20,709 nucleotides of DNA, from NCBI GenBank assembly GCA_044220545.1, contig JBGAQX010000059.1:1-20709 (forward strand). Reading direction: 5' to 3'. The notes below the pieces were generated by a model, which saw nothing but the letters and a program-made list of their open reading frames with translations, was not told the DNA's origin and ran no database searches. Every line of letters begins with the position of its first letter. Positions within the stretch are counted from its first letter, which is position 1. Below, piece by piece: positions 8,898-18,536 of this stretch. The position numbers and the translations under genes were made by a program. Origin of the DNA: Fen-999 sp044220545 (GTDB lineage Bacteria > Pseudomonadota > Gammaproteobacteria > Burkholderiales > Rhodocyclaceae).

Positions 8898-8932
8898 TAC
8901 TTGTCGTGGTCAGGTCATGCCATAAGTGACAT

Positions 8933-8962
8933 GCCAATTCTGGCGCCAATTTCAATATTGGC
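8933..8962. promoter_or_regulatory. GCCAAT elements at 12-bp spacing, two direct and one inverted
   Basis: GCCAAT occurs at 8933 and 8945 and its complement ATTGGC at 8957, each start 12 bases from the last. The last two form the inverted repeat GCCAAT-N6-ATTGGC. The self-complementary TGGCGCCA (8941-8948) lies across the middle copy. This arrangement, 55-85 bp before the LPS start codon, suggests regulator binding; the regulator is unknown. Confidence 0.4.
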
Positions 8963-9000
8963 AGAGCTCCTTCCGGGACACCGCGAGCGGCAACAGGGGC

Positions 9001-9006
9001 TAAAAT
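9001..9006 (+). promoter_or_regulatory. Candidate -10 box of the LPS operon
   Basis: TAAAAT in the context gcTAAAATcc, 11 bases before the ATG at 9018. No clear -35 at the right distance. If used, the transcript would begin about 5 bases before the start codon. Confidence 0.4.
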
Positions 9007-9017
9007 CCGGCTCATCC

Positions 9018-10088
9018 ATGGTTCCCGACGCCATCCCCTTCGCCAGCCTGCGCCGTGTCCTGGTGATCAAGCTGCGCCATCACGGCGATGTGCTGCTGAC
9101 CTCGCCGGTCTTTTCGACGCTCAGGCGTCATGCGCCCAATCTGGAAGTCGATGCGCTGGTCTATGCCGACACCGCGCCGATGCTGCTCGGGCATCCTGCC
9201 ATCGCCCAGCTTCATTGCATCGACCGCGGCTGGAAACGACAAGGGTGGCTGGCCCAGGCCCGGGCCGAACTGGGCCTGTTGTCGACCTTGCGCCGCCGCG
9301 ATTACGATCTGGTCATCCACCTCACCGAGCACCGGCGCGGCGCCTGGCTGGCCCGGCTGATCGGCCCCCGCTGGTCGGTGGCGCCGCGGCAGAACGGCGC
9401 GTTCTGGAAGAAGAGTTTCAGCCACTTCTACCCGCGTTCCAACCATCCCATGCGCCATACCGTCGAGTCGAACCTCGATGCCCTGCGTCGCCTGGGCCTG
9501 CAGCCGACCGGCGACGACAAGCGCCTGACGCTGGTCCCCGGCCCGGCCGCCGAAGCCCGCGTCGAGGAATTGCTGGCCCGCCACCAGCTTGCCGCCGGCG
9601 GCTTCGTCCATTGCCACCCCGCCTCGCGCTGGCGGTTCAAGTGCTGGCCGGCGAGCAAGGTGGCGCGGCTGGTGGATGCCCTCGCCGCGCGCGACCTCGC
9701 CGTGGTGCTGACCTCGGCGCCGGACCCGAATGAGCGCGAGCTGATCGCCGACATCCGCGCGGCGGCGCACGGTCCGCTGGTCGATATGTCCGGCCAGCTC
9801 GACCTGAAGGAACTCGCCGCCCTGACCGCCCGGGCGCGCCTGTTCGTCGGCGTCGACTCGGCGCCGATGCACATCGCCACCGCGATGGGCACGCCCACTG
9901 TGGCGATCTTCGGCCCCTCCGGCGACATCGAATGGGGGCCGTGGGGCGTGCCGCACCGCGTGGTCGCCAGCGACGCCCACCCCTGCCGGCCCTGCGGACT
10001 GGACGGCTGCGGCGGCGGCAAGATCAGCGAGTGCCTGACCACGCTGCCGGTGGAACGCGTGCTGGCGGCTTGCGCCGAACTGCTGTGA
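9018..10088 (+). CDS. waaQ: LPS core heptosyltransferase, WaaQ/RfaQ type (GT9)
   Basis: A 356-residue glycosyltransferase family 9 protein that probably adds the branching heptose (HepIII) to the LPS inner core from ADP-heptose, at the cytoplasmic face. The N-terminal VLVIKLRHHGDVLLTSPVFS is characteristic of WaaQ. So are VHCHPASRWRFKCWPASKV in the middle and VGVDSAPMHIATAMGTPTVA followed by FGPSG near residue 275. A cysteine-rich tail, HPCRPCGLDGCGGGKISEC, is also usual for this group. The ATG at 9018 was chosen because upstream in-frame codons show no family similarity. Its end overlaps the next glycosyltransferase gene by 4 bp (GTGA). The acceptor is inferred from the family only. Confidence 0.9.
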   Translation: MVPDAIPFASLRRVLVIKLRHHGDVLLTSPVFSTLRRHAPNLEVDALVYADTAPMLLGHPAIAQLHCIDRGWKRQGWLAQARAELGLLSTLRRRDYDLVIHLTEHRRGAWLARLIGPRWSVAPRQNGAFWKKSFSHFYPRSNHPMRHTVESNLDALRRLGLQPTGDDKRLTLVPGPAAEARVEELLARHQLAAGGFVHCHPASRWRFKCWPASKVARLVDALAARDLAVVLTSAPDPNERELIADIRAAAHGPLVDMSGQLDLKELAALTARARLFVGVDSAPMHIATAMGTPTVAIFGPSGDIEWGPWGVPHRVVASDAHPCRPCGLDGCGGGKISECLTTLPVERVLAACAELL

Positions 10089-11215
10089 AGCTGGCGCTGG
10101 TCAGGCAGAAATACACGCCCTTCGGCGGCGCCGAGCGTTTCGTCGAACGCGCCCTGGCGGCCTTGCGCGGCCAGGGCGCGGACGTCACCATCATCGCCCG
10201 CGACTGGCAGGGCGAGCCGGGCGGCGGATTCCTGCGCTGCGATCCCTTCTTCATCGGCCGCACCTGGCGCGATGCCGGTTTTGCCCGCTGCGTCCGCCGC
10301 ATCATCGACGCGAAGCGCTTCGACCTGGTGCAAAGCCATGAGCGCATTCCCGGCTGCCACATCTTTCGCGCCGGCGACGGGGTTCATGCCACCTGGCTGG
10401 CCTTGCGCGATCAAGCCCGCGGCGGCGCCGCCCGCCTGGCCACGGCGCTGTCGCCCTGGCATCGCTACACGCTGGCCGCCGAGGCGGCCATGTTCAGCCA
10501 CCCGAACCTGCGCGCGGTGATCTGCAATTCGCGGCTGGTGCGGGACGACATCGCCCGGCGCTTCGGCGTCGCCGATGAAAGGCTGCACGTGATCTACAAC
10601 GGTGTCGATCTCGACCATTTTCATCCGGGCCTGCGCCAGGAACATCGCGGCACGGTTCGGGCCGCCCTGGGCATTGCCGAGGCGACGCCGGTCATCCTGT
10701 TCGTCGGTTCCGGTTTCGAGCGCAAGGGCATCCCGGCCCTGCTACAGGCGCTGGCGCGCATGACACGGCGCGACGCCCTGCTGCTGGTGGTCGGCCGGGA
10801 CAGTCGGCAGCGCGATATGGCGACGCTGGCCGGGCGGCTGGGCGTCACCGGGCGGGTGCGCTTCCTGGGTGGCCAGCGGGACGTGCGCCCCTACTATGGC
10901 GCGGCCGACTGCTTCGCCCTGCCCACGCTCTACGACCCCATGCCCAACGCGGCGCTGGAAGCGCTCGCCTGCGGCCTGCCGGTGGTGACCTCGACCACCA
11001 GCGGTGCCGCCGAATTGATCCGGCACGGGGCCAATGGCCACGTCTGCCCCGCCACCGACGTTGCGGTGCTGGCGAACCATCTGGATGCCCTGACCGGCCC
11101 GGAGCGCCTCGAGCCGCTCGCCGTACGCGCCACCGTCACCGGCTTCGGCATCGACACCATGGCCGCCCGCCTCGCCGATCTCTACGGTCGGCTGGCGCCG
11201 ACCGCTCCGCTATAA
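10085..11215 (+). CDS. WaaG-like glycosyltransferase (GT4)
   Basis: A 376-residue GT-B family 4 glycosyltransferase. It starts at GTG 10085 (VKLALVRQKYTPFGGAERFV), overlapping the waaQ stop. The N-terminal QKYTPFGGAERFVERALAAL, the segment SHERIPGCHIFRAGDGVHAT and the hinge VIYNGVDLDHFHP closely follow WaaG/RfaG, the enzyme that adds the first outer-core glucose. The donor site carries LFVGSGFERKGI and the acidic E-x7-E-like region in LYDPMPNAALEALACGLPVV. A WaaG-like role in core assembly fits its position between waaQ and msbA, but the sugar transferred cannot be decided from the sequence. The end of the gene contains a TATAAT that probably serves msbA. Confidence 0.88.
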   Translation: MKLALVRQKYTPFGGAERFVERALAALRGQGADVTIIARDWQGEPGGGFLRCDPFFIGRTWRDAGFARCVRRIIDAKRFDLVQSHERIPGCHIFRAGDGVHATWLALRDQARGGAARLATALSPWHRYTLAAEAAMFSHPNLRAVICNSRLVRDDIARRFGVADERLHVIYNGVDLDHFHPGLRQEHRGTVRAALGIAEATPVILFVGSGFERKGIPALLQALARMTRRDALLLVVGRDSRQRDMATLAGRLGVTGRVRFLGGQRDVRPYYGAADCFALPTLYDPMPNAALEALACGLPVVTSTTSGAAELIRHGANGHVCPATDVAVLANHLDALTGPERLEPLAVRATVTGFGIDTMAARLADLYGRLAPTAPL

Positions 11216-11216
11216 T
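11211..11216 (+). promoter_or_regulatory. Consensus -10 box before msbA
   Basis: A perfect TATAAT overlaps the last codons of the WaaG-like gene, 27 bases before the msbA ATG. The -35 position is GC-rich and poor. It suggests msbA and the genes after it can be transcribed independently. Confidence 0.5.
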
Positions 11217-11242
11217 CGCGCGTTTCCAAACGGGTCTTGCTC

Positions 11243-13002
<1,760 letters not shown>

Positions 13003-13006
<4 letters not shown>

Positions 13007-14094
13007 AAATCGTTCATACGGAAGCCTCGTGCGGCTGGGGCGGGCAGGAAATCCGCATCCTCGAAGAATCGAGCGGCATGATCGAACGCGGTCACCAGGT
13101 GACGCTGCTCTGCCCGCCCGAGGCGCGCATTCACGACGAGGCGAAGCGGCGCGGCGTGCCGGTGGCGGCATTGCCCATCGGCCGCAAGCGCCTGCCCGGC
13201 ATGCTGGCCTTGCGCAACTGGCTGAAGGCGCATCCCTGCGACGTGGTCAACACCCACAGCTCGACCGATTCCTGGCTGGCGGCGCTGGCCTGCAAGACCC
13301 TGTCCCGTCCGCCCGCCATCGTGCGGACCCGCCATATCTCGGCGCCCATCCCGAAGAATGCCGCCAGCCGCTGGCTCTACAACGGCGCGGTCGCCCATGT
13401 CGTCACCACCGGCGAGGCGCTGCGGCAAACGCTGATCGCCGACAACGGCGTGCCCGCCGGCCGGGTCACCTCGGTACCGACGGGTATCGACACCGTCCGC
13501 TTTTCGCCGGCCGACCAGATCGCGGCGCGCCGGAAGCTGGGTCTGGACGAGTCACGCCACTACCTCGGCATCGTCGCCACCCTGCGTAGCTGGAAGGGCC
13601 ACCTCTATCTGCTGGAGGCGTTCGCCAGTCTGGCCCTGCCTGACTGGACCTTGCTGATCGTCGGCGAAGGTCCGATGCGCGAGCCGATCGCAGCGAAGAT
13701 TGCCGAACTCGGCCTGGCGGATCGAGTCCGCCTGGTTGGCCAGCAGGACCGACCGGAAGACTGGCTGCGGGCGCTGGATATCTTCTGCCTGCCCTCCTAT
13801 GCCAATGAGGGCGTGCCACAGGCCATCCTCCAGGCTATGCTGACCGCTCTGCCCATCGTCACCACGCCGGTCGGCGCCATCCTCGAAGCGGTCAGCGACG
13901 GCGAGACCGCGCTGGTGGTGCCACCGCGCGACGCGCCGGCCCTGGCGGCCGCCGTGCGTCGGCTGATCGCCGAACCGCAACTCGGCGCCGCGCTGGGCCT
14001 GGCCGCCCGGGAGAAGGCCCTGGGCCGCTTCTCGCGCGAGGCCATGCTCGACCGCATGGAGAATGTGTTCCAACAGGCTGCGCATGATTTGTAA
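13003..14094 (+). CDS. GT4 glycosyltransferase
   Basis: A 363-residue family 4 glycosyltransferase beginning at GTG 13003 (VKIVHTEASCGWGGQEIRIL). The start lies four bases inside msbA, so translation is probably coupled. The N-terminal GGQEIRILEESSGMIERGHQ and VVNTHSSTDSWLAALACK form the acceptor-side Rossmann domain. The hinge is VTSVPTGIDTVRFSP and the donor domain has LGIVATLRSWKGHLYLLEAF, LLIVGEGPMREPI and SYANEGVPQAILQAMLTALP. The second acidic residue of the usual E-x7-E motif is Gln here (EGVPQAILQ). No signal peptide is present, so it acts in the cytoplasm. Specificity is unknown; the neighbours make LPS or surface glycan the likely target. Confidence 0.9.
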
Positions 14095-14101
14095 GTGCCA
14101 A

Positions 14102-14130
14102 TTACAATCCATGCAGAATTAGCCTATCCT
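14102..14130 (+). promoter_or_regulatory. Candidate promoter TTACAA-N17-TATCCT for the DUF4143 ATPase
   Basis: A -35/-10 pair with ideal 17-bp spacing lies in the only AT-rich gap inside the LPS cluster. The GTG start codon at 14136 follows the -10 box by five bases, so the transcript would be leaderless or nearly so. No ribosome binding site is visible. Confidence 0.5.
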
Positions 14131-14135
14131 TCGCT

Positions 14136-15302
14136 GTGATCGACCGAAATCTCGCCCCCTATCTCAAGCAGGCCGCCAGCTACTACCCGGTGGTGTTGGT
14201 CACCGGTCCGCGCCAGTCGGGCAAGACAACGCTCTGTCGAGCCGCTTTCCCCAATCACGCCTACGTCACGCTCGAACCACTCGATCAACGGGAAGGCGCC
14301 AGCCGGGACCCACGTGGCTTCCTTGCCGAATATCGGGCCGGCGCCATCATCGACGAAGTGCAGCAGGCGCCAAATCTTCTCAGCTACCTGCAAGAGGAAG
14401 TGGATCGCGACCCGACCCCGGGTCGCTTCGTGCTCACCGGCTCGCAACATTTCGGCCTGACGGACCAGGTTGCGCAATCGCTGGCCGGCCGTTGCGCCGT
14501 GTTGACCCTGTTGCCGCCGAGTCTGGATGAACTGCAACGTTTCGAAGCGGCGCCGACCGATTTGCTGACCACGCTCTGGATGGGCGCCTATCCGCGTATC
14601 CATGATCGCGGCATTCCGGCGGCGCGCTGGCTGGCGGACTACCTGGCCACCTACGTACAGCGCGATGTCCGTGCCGTGCTCAACATCGGCGATCTGCTCG
14701 CCTTTACCGATTTCATCCGGCTTTGCGCCGGGCGGAGCGGACAGGAAATCAACTTGTCCAAGCTGGGCGGCGATGCCGGCATCTCCCACAACACGGCTCG
14801 TCAGTGGCTGTCGGTGCTCGAAGCCAGCTTTCTCGTGCAACGGCTTCCCGCCTGGCATGGCAACCTGCGCAAGCAGGTGGTCAAGGCGCCCAAACTGCAT
14901 TTCATCGACAGCGGCCTGGCCTGCCATCTACTGGACATCCGCGAGCCCGAGCAACTGCGCCATCACCCACTGCGTGGTGCCATCTTCGAAAGCTGGGTCG
15001 CCGCCGAGGTTCTGAAGCGCCAAGTGCATGCCGCCCTGCAGCCGCGCACTTTCCACTATCGCGAAAGCAGGGGTCTGGAGGTCGATTTGTTGCTTGAAGA
15101 ACAAGGAAAGTACTTGGCCATCGAAGCCAAGTCGGGCGCCACTATTGCCGAGGAATTCTTCGCGCCGCTGAGGAAATTGTCCGCCATCCTCCCCGAAACC
15201 CGCGCCGGCATCGTCTATGGTGGCGACACCGTGCATCGTCGCGGCGACATGACGGCGGTGCCCTGGAATCGGCTGGACCGACTGTGGCAGGAGGAGCAAT
15301 GA
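14136..15302 (+). CDS. AAA+ ATPase with C-terminal DUF4143 domain
   Basis: A 388-residue ATPase of the AAA_14/DUF4143 type. It starts at a GTG (MIDRNLAPYLKQAASYYPVV), the usual family N-terminus. Walker A is GPRQSGKTT (residues 24-32), Walker B is GAIIDEVQQAP (IIDE near 71-74) and a sensor-1-like FVLTGSQHFGL follows near 98. A helix-turn-helix-like stretch LGGDAGISHNTARQWLSVLE lies in the middle. The C-terminal half has LHFIDSGLACHLL and then FHYRESRGLEVDLLLEEQG with AIEAKSG, which looks like a PD-(D/E)xK nuclease core (D, then ExK). Physiological role is unknown for this family. It interrupts a glycan operon and overlaps the following methyltransferase by 4 bp. Confidence 0.92.
   Translation: MIDRNLAPYLKQAASYYPVVLVTGPRQSGKTTLCRAAFPNHAYVTLEPLDQREGASRDPRGFLAEYRAGAIIDEVQQAPNLLSYLQEEVDRDPTPGRFVLTGSQHFGLTDQVAQSLAGRCAVLTLLPPSLDELQRFEAAPTDLLTTLWMGAYPRIHDRGIPAARWLADYLATYVQRDVRAVLNIGDLLAFTDFIRLCAGRSGQEINLSKLGGDAGISHNTARQWLSVLEASFLVQRLPAWHGNLRKQVVKAPKLHFIDSGLACHLLDIREPEQLRHHPLRGAIFESWVAAEVLKRQVHAALQPRTFHYRESRGLEVDLLLEEQGKYLAIEAKSGATIAEEFFAPLRKLSAILPETRAGIVYGGDTVHRRGDMTAVPWNRLDRLWQEEQ
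15289..15294 (+). promoter_or_regulatory. Strong ribosome binding site AGGAGG
   Basis: AGGAGG lies four bases before the ATG at 15299, inside the last codons of the DUF4143 ATPase. It decides the methyltransferase start over an in-frame codon at 15284 and lets that gene be translated strongly even if the ATPase is not. Confidence 0.75.
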
Positions 15303-16018
15303 GCTTCGACTGGACTCGTATTTCCGACGACCCCAACAACAGCCAGGCCAAGGCCGAGGCACGGGCGCTGCTGCCCAGGCTGCGGCGGGTGCATACCGAC
15401 ACCGACCTGACCGGCTTCGTCGAACGGGCGGTGGCCGGCAAGCGTGTGCTCGACATCGGCGTCGTCTCGCACAGCGCCCGCTACTTCGACGAGCCGGGCT
15501 GGCGCCACGGCCGCATCCATAAGGCGGCGGGTTACTGTGTGGGCCTCGACATCCTCGAACCGCTGGTGGCCGAGTTGAACTCGCGCGGCTTCAACGTCCG
15601 CTGTGTCGATGCCACTTCCGACGCCGACCTCGGTGAGCGTTTCGACGTCGTCTTCATCGGCGATGTGATGGAGCATGTGGACAATCCATCCGCCCTGCTG
15701 CGCTTCGCCAAGCGCCATGTCGCACCGGGGGGCCGCATCCTGGCGGCGACGCCCAATCCCTTCAGCCGCAAGTTCGTCCGCCAGTTCTTCAAGCAGGGCG
15801 TGATGGTGGTGAACCTCGATCACCTGGCCTGGTTCACGCCGACCCAGGCCCTGGAAATCGCCCGCCGGATCGGCCTGGAACTGACCGCCTACCATCTCGT
15901 CAAGCCGATCGGCGGCCTCAATCTGGCGCTGAAGCGGCTGGCCTGGCGCCTGGGGATCTCGCCGGTCGAGTATTCCTTCCCCGACTATCTCTTCGAGTTT
16001 GCGCCGCCGGCGGTGTAG
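15299..16018 (+). CDS. Class I SAM-dependent methyltransferase
   Basis: A 239-residue Rossmann-fold methyltransferase. Motif I is RVLDIGVVSHSARYF, without the usual GxGxG but like a sub-group that reads LDIGCVxHSA. The acidic end of strand 2 is GYCVGLDILEPLVAELNSRG. Strand 4 is FDVVFIGDVMEHVDNPSALL and the post-core contains HVAPGGRILAATPNP. No membrane segments or signal peptide. The second half (DHLAWFTPTQALEIARRIGL) is what is seen in methyltransferases of surface-polysaccharide clusters. Its substrate is probably a sugar or glycolipid intermediate, inferred from the glycosyltransferases on both sides. The start is fixed by the AGGAGG just upstream. Confidence 0.9.
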   Translation: MSFDWTRISDDPNNSQAKAEARALLPRLRRVHTDTDLTGFVERAVAGKRVLDIGVVSHSARYFDEPGWRHGRIHKAAGYCVGLDILEPLVAELNSRGFNVRCVDATSDADLGERFDVVFIGDVMEHVDNPSALLRFAKRHVAPGGRILAATPNPFSRKFVRQFFKQGVMVVNLDHLAWFTPTQALEIARRIGLELTAYHLVKPIGGLNLALKRLAWRLGISPVEYSFPDYLFEFAPPAV

Positions 16019-16028
16019 CCCAAGCATC

Positions 16029-17048
16029 ATGCTCGAGCCGCCCAGCTCCGTGCTGTTCATCGCCGTATCGCGCATCGGCGACACCCTGTTCGCCACCCCG
16101 GCCATGCGCGCGGTGGCAACCGCTTGGCCCGACGCCCGCATCACCGTACTCGGCCATCCCAAGCGCGCCGAAGTGCTGGCGCACCTGCCCTGGACGCATC
16201 GGGTCGGTACCATCAGCAAGCGGTGGGCACCCTGGCTCGGTCGATTGGGGGGTGAGCGTTTCGATCTGGCCTTCGTCTTCGGCTTCGACGAGCCGCTGGT
16301 GGCCTACGCGCAGCGCGTGGCGAAGAAAGTGGTGGCCTTCCAGCAGGACTGTCCGCGCCTCAATCGCCGCCTGTTCGCCGCCGTGGCCAAGCCGCCCTTC
16401 CAGAGCGAGCACGCGGTGCGGCAACTGCTGCGGCTGCCGGCCGCCGTCGGCGTCGCGCCGGCGGGGCTGCGCATCGCCTACCGGACGATACCCGCCGAGA
16501 TCGCCGATGCCCGCCGTCGTCTCGCCGAGGACGGGATCGTCGATGTGCGGCCGCTGATCGGCCTGCAAGTGGCCAGCTTTCCGACCAAGGCTTATCGCGA
16601 CTGGCCCATCGAACACTTCGCCGCGCTCTGCGAGCGCATCGCGCAACGCTGGCCGCAAGCCGGTTTTCTCATCTACGGTGGCGCCGAGGAGCGCGGCCGC
16701 ACCGAATGGCTGAAGGCGCAATTAGGCGCGCGCGCCGCGCTCTACGCCGGCCGCCTCAGCCTCAGGGAAACGGCCGCGCTGATGGAACTCACCGACCTCT
16801 ACATTGGCGTCGACACGGGCCCGACGCACATCATGAGCGCCTTCGACATTCCCCTGGTCGGCCTCTTCCATTGCATCTCGCCGTCGACGCTGACCGGGCC
16901 GCTGGAACATCCGTGCGCCTACCTGCTCGACCATCCGGCCGGGCGCGAGGGATGCGGCGAAATGGCCGCCATGGCCGACATCTCCGTCGATGCGGTGTTC
17001 GCGCAGGTCGAACGGGCCCTGGCCGAACACCCGCCGCGGCCGCGATGA
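16029..17048 (+). CDS. GT9 glycosyltransferase (ADP-heptose:LPS heptosyltransferase family)
   Basis: A 339-residue family 9 glycosyltransferase starting MLEPPSSVLFIAVSRIGDTL at 16029, 10 bp after the methyltransferase stop. An upstream in-frame codon would add residues without family similarity. The N-terminal VSRIGDTLFATPAMRAVATA corresponds to the acceptor-side motif of heptosyltransferases. The nucleotide-sugar site includes GLQVASFPTKAYRDWPIEHF and DLYIGVDTGPTHIMSAFDIP followed by LVGLFHC. It is less like WaaC, WaaF or WaaQ than the protein encoded at 9018, so the donor may not be ADP-heptose. It overlaps the next GT4 gene by 4 bp (ATGA). Confidence 0.9.
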   Translation: MLEPPSSVLFIAVSRIGDTLFATPAMRAVATAWPDARITVLGHPKRAEVLAHLPWTHRVGTISKRWAPWLGRLGGERFDLAFVFGFDEPLVAYAQRVAKKVVAFQQDCPRLNRRLFAAVAKPPFQSEHAVRQLLRLPAAVGVAPAGLRIAYRTIPAEIADARRRLAEDGIVDVRPLIGLQVASFPTKAYRDWPIEHFAALCERIAQRWPQAGFLIYGGAEERGRTEWLKAQLGARAALYAGRLSLRETAALMELTDLYIGVDTGPTHIMSAFDIPLVGLFHCISPSTLTGPLEHPCAYLLDHPAGREGCGEMAAMADISVDAVFAQVERALAEHPPRPR

Positions 17049-18109
17049 ACTTTGCCTTCATCCTCACCAACCTCGCCGGCGGCGGCGCCGAGAAGGCCAT
17101 CCTCAAGCTCGCCGCCGCCCTGACCGGGCGCGGCCACCGCGCCGAAGTGGTGCTGCTGGAAGATCGTGTCGAGCACGCCGTGCCGGCGGGGGTGACCGTT
17201 TTCCCCCTGGGCGGGCGCGCCGCGCACGGCTGGCTGGGCAAGCGCCTGTTGGCGCGGCGACTGCGCCGGCACCTGATCGACCGGCCCGACCTGGTGGTGT
17301 CCACCCTGCCCTTTGCCGACGAGGTGGTGGTGCTGGCGGACCTGCCCCACCACTGGTGCCGCATCGCCAATACCCTGGGCAGCGAAATCGACAAGCTCGC
17401 CGCCGCCAGCCCGGCCAAGGCCCGCCGACGCCTGGCGCGCTATCGCCGCCTGTATGGCAGCCGGCCGCTGATCGCCGTTTCGGCGGGCGTCGCGGTCGAC
17501 TTGCGGCAGAGCCTCGCTTTGGCGTCGCGCATCGAAACCATCCCGAACGCCTTCGATTTCGCGGCCATGCGCCAGGCCGCCGCCGAGCCGATGGCCGACT
17601 TGCCGACCGGACCCTATGTGCTGCACGTCGGCCGCTTCGCGCCGCAGAAGCGCCACGACCTGCTGCTCGACGCCTGGGCGCGGATCGAGACCGACCGCCA
17701 GTTGGTGCTGCTCACGGAGCCGGATGTGAAACTCCAGGCGCTGATCAATGCCCGTGGGCTGGGCCAGCGCGTGCGCGTCGCCGGCTTTCGCCCCAATCCC
17801 TACCCTTGGCTGGCCGGCGCCGACCTCCTGGCGCTCTGCTCCGACCACGAAGGCCTGCCCAATGTGCTGATCGAAGCGCTGGGCTGCGGCACGCCGGCGG
17901 TCAGCACCGATTGCCCCTCCGGCCCGCGCCAGATCCTGGCCGCCTTTCCCGAATGCCTGGTTCCTTGCGGCGACGCGGCTGCCCTGGCCGAGACGATCGC
18001 CCGCTGTCTGGCCACGCCACCCGACCCGGCGCGAGCTGATCTGAGTGCCTATGGCCTGGATCGGGTTGCCGAAGCGTACGAGCGGTTGGCGGCAGGGCAT
18101 CCGGGCTGA
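17045..18109 (+). CDS. GT4 glycosyltransferase
   Basis: A 354-residue family 4 glycosyltransferase starting MNFAFILTNLAGGGAEKAIL. The GGAEK motif at the N-terminus is typical of enzymes that build O-antigen, capsule or N-glycan precursors. The hinge is IETIPNAFDFAAMR; the donor domain has VLHVGRFAPQKRHDLLLDAW and SDHEGLPNVLIEALGCGTPA, a complete E-x7-E motif, then VSTDCPSGPRQIL. Related sequences include transferases of N-acetylgalactosamine or similar sugars, but specificity is not decidable here. It is the last gene of the LPS cluster; after its TGA the sequence becomes less GC-rich and non-coding. Confidence 0.92.
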   Translation: MNFAFILTNLAGGGAEKAILKLAAALTGRGHRAEVVLLEDRVEHAVPAGVTVFPLGGRAAHGWLGKRLLARRLRRHLIDRPDLVVSTLPFADEVVVLADLPHHWCRIANTLGSEIDKLAAASPAKARRRLARYRRLYGSRPLIAVSAGVAVDLRQSLALASRIETIPNAFDFAAMRQAAAEPMADLPTGPYVLHVGRFAPQKRHDLLLDAWARIETDRQLVLLTEPDVKLQALINARGLGQRVRVAGFRPNPYPWLAGADLLALCSDHEGLPNVLIEALGCGTPAVSTDCPSGPRQILAAFPECLVPCGDAAALAETIARCLATPPDPARADLSAYGLDRVAEAYERLAAGHPG

Positions 18110-18131
18110 GGAATATCCGGCTATTTGCGTT

Positions 18132-18210
18132 CCGAGGTTGGGCAGCGGAAATTTCGAAGTCCAACCCGGCCGAGTGCCGAGGTTGGAATCAGTCTCTCGG
18201 GGGCAACCTC
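18132..18210. repeat. CCGAGGTTGG direct repeat with inverted partners
   Basis: CCGAGGTTGG appears at 18132-18141 and 18177-18186, 45 bp apart. Inverted partial copies are CCAACC at 18161-18166 and CAACCTC at 18204-18210. The last pair gives a 7-bp stem (GAGGTTG with CAACCTC) and an 18-base loop. It could fold in RNA after the last glycosyltransferase, but there is no T-run for a terminator. Confidence 0.5.
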
Positions 18211-18391
18211 ATTTCAACTTCGATTGCCTGGAACTGGGCCAGTGGTGGCTGTTCCTGCTTTGCAACTGGTTGCGGTCACTTGGATAGACCGGGCGTCAGG
18301 CAGCCACCGGCCAGAAGCCGTCGTTGCCCACCCCGCCATGAAGCTGCCGTTCCGATGCGCAACTTGACCTTCCAGGTAGCCGCCCAGCGTT

Positions 18392-18423
18392 CAGCAAATT
18401 GCTGTTGTTATACTGGCAGCCAG
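18392..18423 (+). promoter_or_regulatory. TATACT box between two perfect palindromes
   Basis: CAGCAA-A-TTGCTG (18392-18404) lies just before TATACT (18409-18414). CTGGC-A-GCCAG (18413-18423) overlaps the end of the box. A -10 element flanked by two odd-length palindromes suggests a repressible promoter for the gene at 18537, about 120 bp downstream. No good -35 was seen. Confidence 0.4.
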
Positions 18424-18536
18424 AATACCAAGTGACTGAAAACATGCGATTTGAACAGCCTTTCAAGCGTCAGGAATATCAATCGAAATGCGGGCTCCGT
18501 TGTTCGTGTAAGAACTGTTAGAAGCCTTGACCCACC

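Larger units (their letters stand above)
8624..9017. other. Non-coding gap between the exporter and LPS clusters
   Basis: About 390 bp without a convincing gene. Short open frames here show no recognisable motif. It is less GC-rich than its flanks, with runs such as GGGGGGATTTTC and CTATATACAAG. It holds the repeats and palindromes listed separately, and probably the promoter of the LPS operon. No strong hairpin-plus-U-tract terminator was found after the permease gene. Confidence 0.6.
18110..18536. other. Non-coding accessory gap after the glycan cluster
   Basis: A stretch of 427 bp with no gene I can support. Small open frames on both strands lack motifs. Base composition drops from left to right toward the AT-richer gene that follows. 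It contains the CCGAGGTTGG repeats and the palindromes around a TATACT box listed separately. It may be the remains of an integrated element, but no integrase, transposase or clear terminal repeat was found. Confidence 0.5.

Noticed and set aside
15284..15298. Earlier start for the methyltransferase adding five residues
   Set aside because: It would lie over the AGGAGG ribosome site that clearly serves the ATG at 15299.
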